Shown one piece after another: positions 61,753 through 64,000 of a stretch of DNA of 64,000 nt. The notes beneath the pieces were generated by a model. It worked only from the letters and a program-made list of their open reading frames with translations. It was not told the DNA's origin and did not search any database. A program made the translations under genes and the position numbers. Source of the stretch: Aphrocallistes beatrix. Taxonomy: Eukaryota > Porifera > Hexactinellida > Sceptrulophora > Aphrocallistidae. The stretch lies in NCBI GenBank assembly GCA_963281255.1, contig OY725498.1:4650001-4714000 (forward strand). Reading direction: 5' to 3'. The number at the start of each line of letters is the position of its first letter. The first letter of the stretch is position 1.

Positions 61753-63508
61753 CAAGTTAAATAACGGCCAACTCCGTAACTGTACATATGTAATGAATTG
61801 TATTATAGGCTGCATAGCCGTGCCAGGTGAGGATTTCAATGCGGATGTATTTAGTTATTTATTCTTATTTTGATGCTTGATACTCTAATGAATATGCTTT
61901 AATTATAAATTTAATTGTAGTTCAGAATACTGGTGTAACGTAGCACTTTTCTAAATTAGATTACATTTAATTGTACATGGCTACGGGAAATCCTCCTCCC
62001 ATAGGAGGGAAGGATTTCGAACAAAGAGTAGTGGACGTTCGAAAAGAGATAGAAACGCATTTCACTGAGTTGATTGAAGGTGCTAGATCGAGACAATCAG
62101 AGTTACTAAAGAAGGTTGATAGTATTTTAAGAGACTACAGAGAGAAAGTGAAGGAAGAGAGTCAGACACAAAAAGAACTCGACGCTACTAAGGAATCAAT
62201 CAAACAGAATATCCAAGTTTCAAAGTTATTGGATCTACGAGCAGACTTTGTTAGTAAAATCGAAGAGAGAGTGCAGAAAGTTAGAAAAGAAATAGAATCA
62301 TGGGAAATATCTTTTAGCGGAGATACAGAGTTAATTCAGAAAGTTAAAAAACATGGACAGATCACTTTCAGATCCTTTTCTCATCGATCCAATCCATTTG
62401 TTAACTACAAAAGTAAGCTACAAGCTATTAAGAGTTTTGGTGCTAAGGGTAATGCAGACGGTCAGTTCAGTAGTCCATGGGGAGTAGCGATAGATGTGAA
62501 TACATCTCACTTGTTTATAGCTGATCATTCACGCCATAGAGTCCAGGTATTCTCACAGGAAGGGCAGTATCTCTATAAGTTCGGAGATGGTCTTATGCAA
62601 AATCCAATTGGCGTTGTTATCTATCAAGATAAGGTGTTTGTGAGACAGTTCAGTACACACTGCTTACAAGTCTATAAACTAGATGGAACCTATGTGAGTA
62701 CCGTTGGGAGTCAGGGAAGTGGTGAGGGACAACTAACCAACCCTTATGGCGTAGATATCAATAAAACTACTGGAGATATTTACATATGTGACGCAGGGAA
62801 CAATCGTGTTCAGATGTTCTCTCAAGAATTGCAATTCAAACAATCACTCTGGGCTAACGCTCTTATAAGACCTTTAGACATAAAGCTGACTGACGAGTCG
62901 ATATTCCTGTTAGATCAGAGTAATACCTGTCTACACATCTATAATCACAATCATGCATTGGTGAAGTCTATCATAACCAGAGGTGACGGAAAGCAAATTG
63001 ATCGTCCTTTTTTTTTCTTTATCGATCCAGAGAACAATATTTACATGACAGACTCCAATACTGGAAAAGTGAATGTGTTCGATATTCAAGGTACTTCTCT
63101 CCACCAGTTTGGGAAATATACTAATCCAAAAGGTATCACATTATCTCAAACTGGTGCAATTATCATATGCGGCGCAGCAAACAACCAATACATCCATATT
63201 TGGTGATTTAAAGTCCTTATAATTATGTCCAATGAATTTACTTTAACTAAAGGATTTACTTTTTTAGATTTTATTTCCCGGTGTATACCATTAACTTTTT
63301 GTTTTGTTGCTCAGTAACTGGGAGAGTACAATAGCTATGCTAAGTTGGACACTACGTTATAATAAATCAAATTAATTTATAATTTCGAGGTAAATGAGCT
63401 GATTGTTCGTTCATACGATGGAACTGCTGGAACAAACCGTCCTCCTGGCTAACAGCCTACTCATGCAATACTGCATCCCCCGCATCGTCTATCAAATAGC
63501 AGATTGTG
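61753..63508. repeat. Tandem duplication, unit 2
   Basis: Second copy of the segment at 59999-61752, starting at caagttaaataacgg and ending inside the CEP95-like coding sequence at agattgtg, after which unique sequence continues. The two units are collinear, with offsets of 1754-1757 bases along their length, so only small indels separate them. Confidence 0.9.
61977..63206 (+). CDS. Coiled-coil/NHL-repeat protein, tandem copy 2
   Basis: ATG at 61977 opens 409 residues, same architecture and length as copy 1. The first 80 residues are identical to copy 1. Changes cluster in residues about 83-160 (SKLLDLRADFVSKIEERV versus SGLLDLQADLVCKIEERV) and then at scattered sites over the propeller (GLMQNPIG versus GHMRSPIG, RGDGKQ versus RVAGKQ, FIDPENN versus CIDAENN, DSNTGKV versus DYSTGKV). 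No stop or frameshift is seen, so both copies look functional. The start region and 3' flank are shared with copy 1. Confidence 0.88.
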   Translation: MATGNPPPIGGKDFEQRVVDVRKEIETHFTELIEGARSRQSELLKKVDSILRDYREKVKEESQTQKELDATKESIKQNIQVSKLLDLRADFVSKIEERVQKVRKEIESWEISFSGDTELIQKVKKHGQITFRSFSHRSNPFVNYKSKLQAIKSFGAKGNADGQFSSPWGVAIDVNTSHLFIADHSRHRVQVFSQEGQYLYKFGDGLMQNPIGVVIYQDKVFVRQFSTHCLQVYKLDGTYVSTVGSQGSGEGQLTNPYGVDINKTTGDIYICDAGNNRVQMFSQELQFKQSLWANALIRPLDIKLTDESIFLLDQSNTCLHIYNHNHALVKSIITRGDGKQIDRPFFFFIDPENNIYMTDSNTGKVNVFDIQGTSLHQFGKYTNPKGITLSQTGAIIICGAANNQYIHIW

Positions 63509-64000
63509 ATTCCGTAACTTTTGTGGCACTTTTCGAGAGTATCACTCGATCTCTAGTCCCCTCCGTCAACCGTCTCCCCTCCACAGCACAAGAGCACATG
63601 GAAAACTACGCCCTCCTCATCTCACAGGTCTCCTCATTCCTGCCACGAGACCTGAACCTAGATCACATCGACCCGTCCTTCTTAGCTGCCCACGACACAC
63701 TCAGCATCCACAACCTGCTCGAGCTGATGAGTGTGCTGGGAGAGATAATCACAGAGAACTCACAACTCAACCAATTCACACATACCACGCCTTCCCCCTT
63801 ATTCGCGGAACCTCCAATCTACCCTAACCTAGTGCCAGGGCTATCTCCTGACATGAAGGGCATCCCCATGAGTGCTTACACCACCAACACGGATGAGATG
63901 TATCTCGACCATTTCCGGAGAAATATGGAGAATTTAAACATAGATACAGATGCTAGGATTACTTTCAACTTTCCTACAAACGCAACCCAGTCATTTCTCC
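63418..64000 (+). CDS. CEP95-like protein, N-terminal part
   Basis: ATG at 63418 opens 194 codons to the window edge without a stop. The start ELLEQTVLLANSLLMQ, then QIADCDSVTFVALFESIT and a proline soon after (LVPSVNRLPS), resembles the N-terminal CH-like domain of CEP95 (CCDC45), where a DCD-VFVALYE motif is found. A helical segment with NLLELMSVLGEIITEN follows, then a low-complexity linker. CEP95 is a centrosome and spindle-pole coiled-coil protein. The coiled coil itself is beyond the window, so the identity rests on about 120 residues and is tentative. Confidence 0.55.
   Translation, partial: MELLEQTVLLANSLLMQYCIPRIVYQIADCDSVTFVALFESITRSLVPSVNRLPSTAQEHMENYALLISQVSSFLPRDLNLDHIDPSFLAAHDTLSIHNLLELMSVLGEIITENSQLNQFTHTTPSPLFAEPPIYPNLVPGLSPDMKGIPMSAYTTNTDEMYLDHFRRNMENLNIDTDARITFNFPTNATQSFL

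Noticed and set aside
61753..61873. 70-residue ORF starting at 61661 as a real gene
   Set aside because: It is the CEP95-like 5' stub read on into duplicated FYB 3' flank, created by the duplication junction.
1..64000. Bacterial, viral or contaminant origin
   Set aside because: GT/AG introns, dynactin, dynein-2, signal peptidase, ALG6 and other eukaryotic and metazoan genes occur throughout.
1..64000. CRISPR arrays, rRNA or tRNA genes
   Set aside because: No regularly spaced repeats, rRNA blocks or convincing T-loop/acceptor patterns were seen when reading through.

Overview
This is animal nuclear DNA. It is AT-rich and compact. It carries metazoan families: tyrosylprotein sulfotransferase, a FYB/ADAP-like adaptor with YDDV motifs, sacsin, ALC1/CHD1L, TONSL and ciliary DYNC2I2. 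Most genes have no intron or only a few introns of about 54-200 nt, and neighbours lie 80-300 nt apart. A small, intron-poor, early-branching animal genome fits best. A glass sponge (Hexactinellida) is my leading guess, but that is inference from style and gene content, not proven.

Layout. Positions 1-15022 are minus strand: the 5' part of ALDH7A1, then a giant gene of six inferred exons coding for three sacsin-type ATPase modules, a HEPN domain and a C-terminal PARP catalytic domain. The large exon is broken by a single in-frame TAA at 10929-10931. A TMEM42-like gene is divergent from it. Positions 16361-24191 are gene-poor (about 7.8 kb) and hold one intronless serine-rich gene with a TATA box.

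From 24192 to the right edge every non-nested gene is on the plus strand: ACTR1, a dead NHL gene, a CH-domain gene, CHD1L, ELP4, a C18orf21-like gene, SEC11, TONSL, TYW1, ALG6, three tandem PP2A catalytic subunits, YIF1, TPST, UBXN6, DYNC2I2, MRPS11, MORN1, a FYB-like adaptor, two tandem NHL genes and the start of a CEP95-like gene. The tight, co-directional packing, with a TAG just upstream of most start codons, raises the possibility of operon-like transcription with trans-splicing.

The only two introns over 1 kb both host genes. UBXN6 intron 2 contains a complete APMAP-like gene on the same strand. The FYB-like intron contains a 521-bp inverted-repeat element (MITE-like), a three-exon HAAO gene on the opposite strand and a small CNC/Maf-like bZIP gene.

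The right end carries a 1.75-kb tandem duplication whose breakpoints can be read. It copied the NHL gene and a 92-bp stub of the CEP95-like gene. The strongest novelty candidate is the sacsin-HEPN-PARP fusion. Exon joins were made by eye from GT/AG sites, reading phase and family similarity; no transcript data or searches were available.
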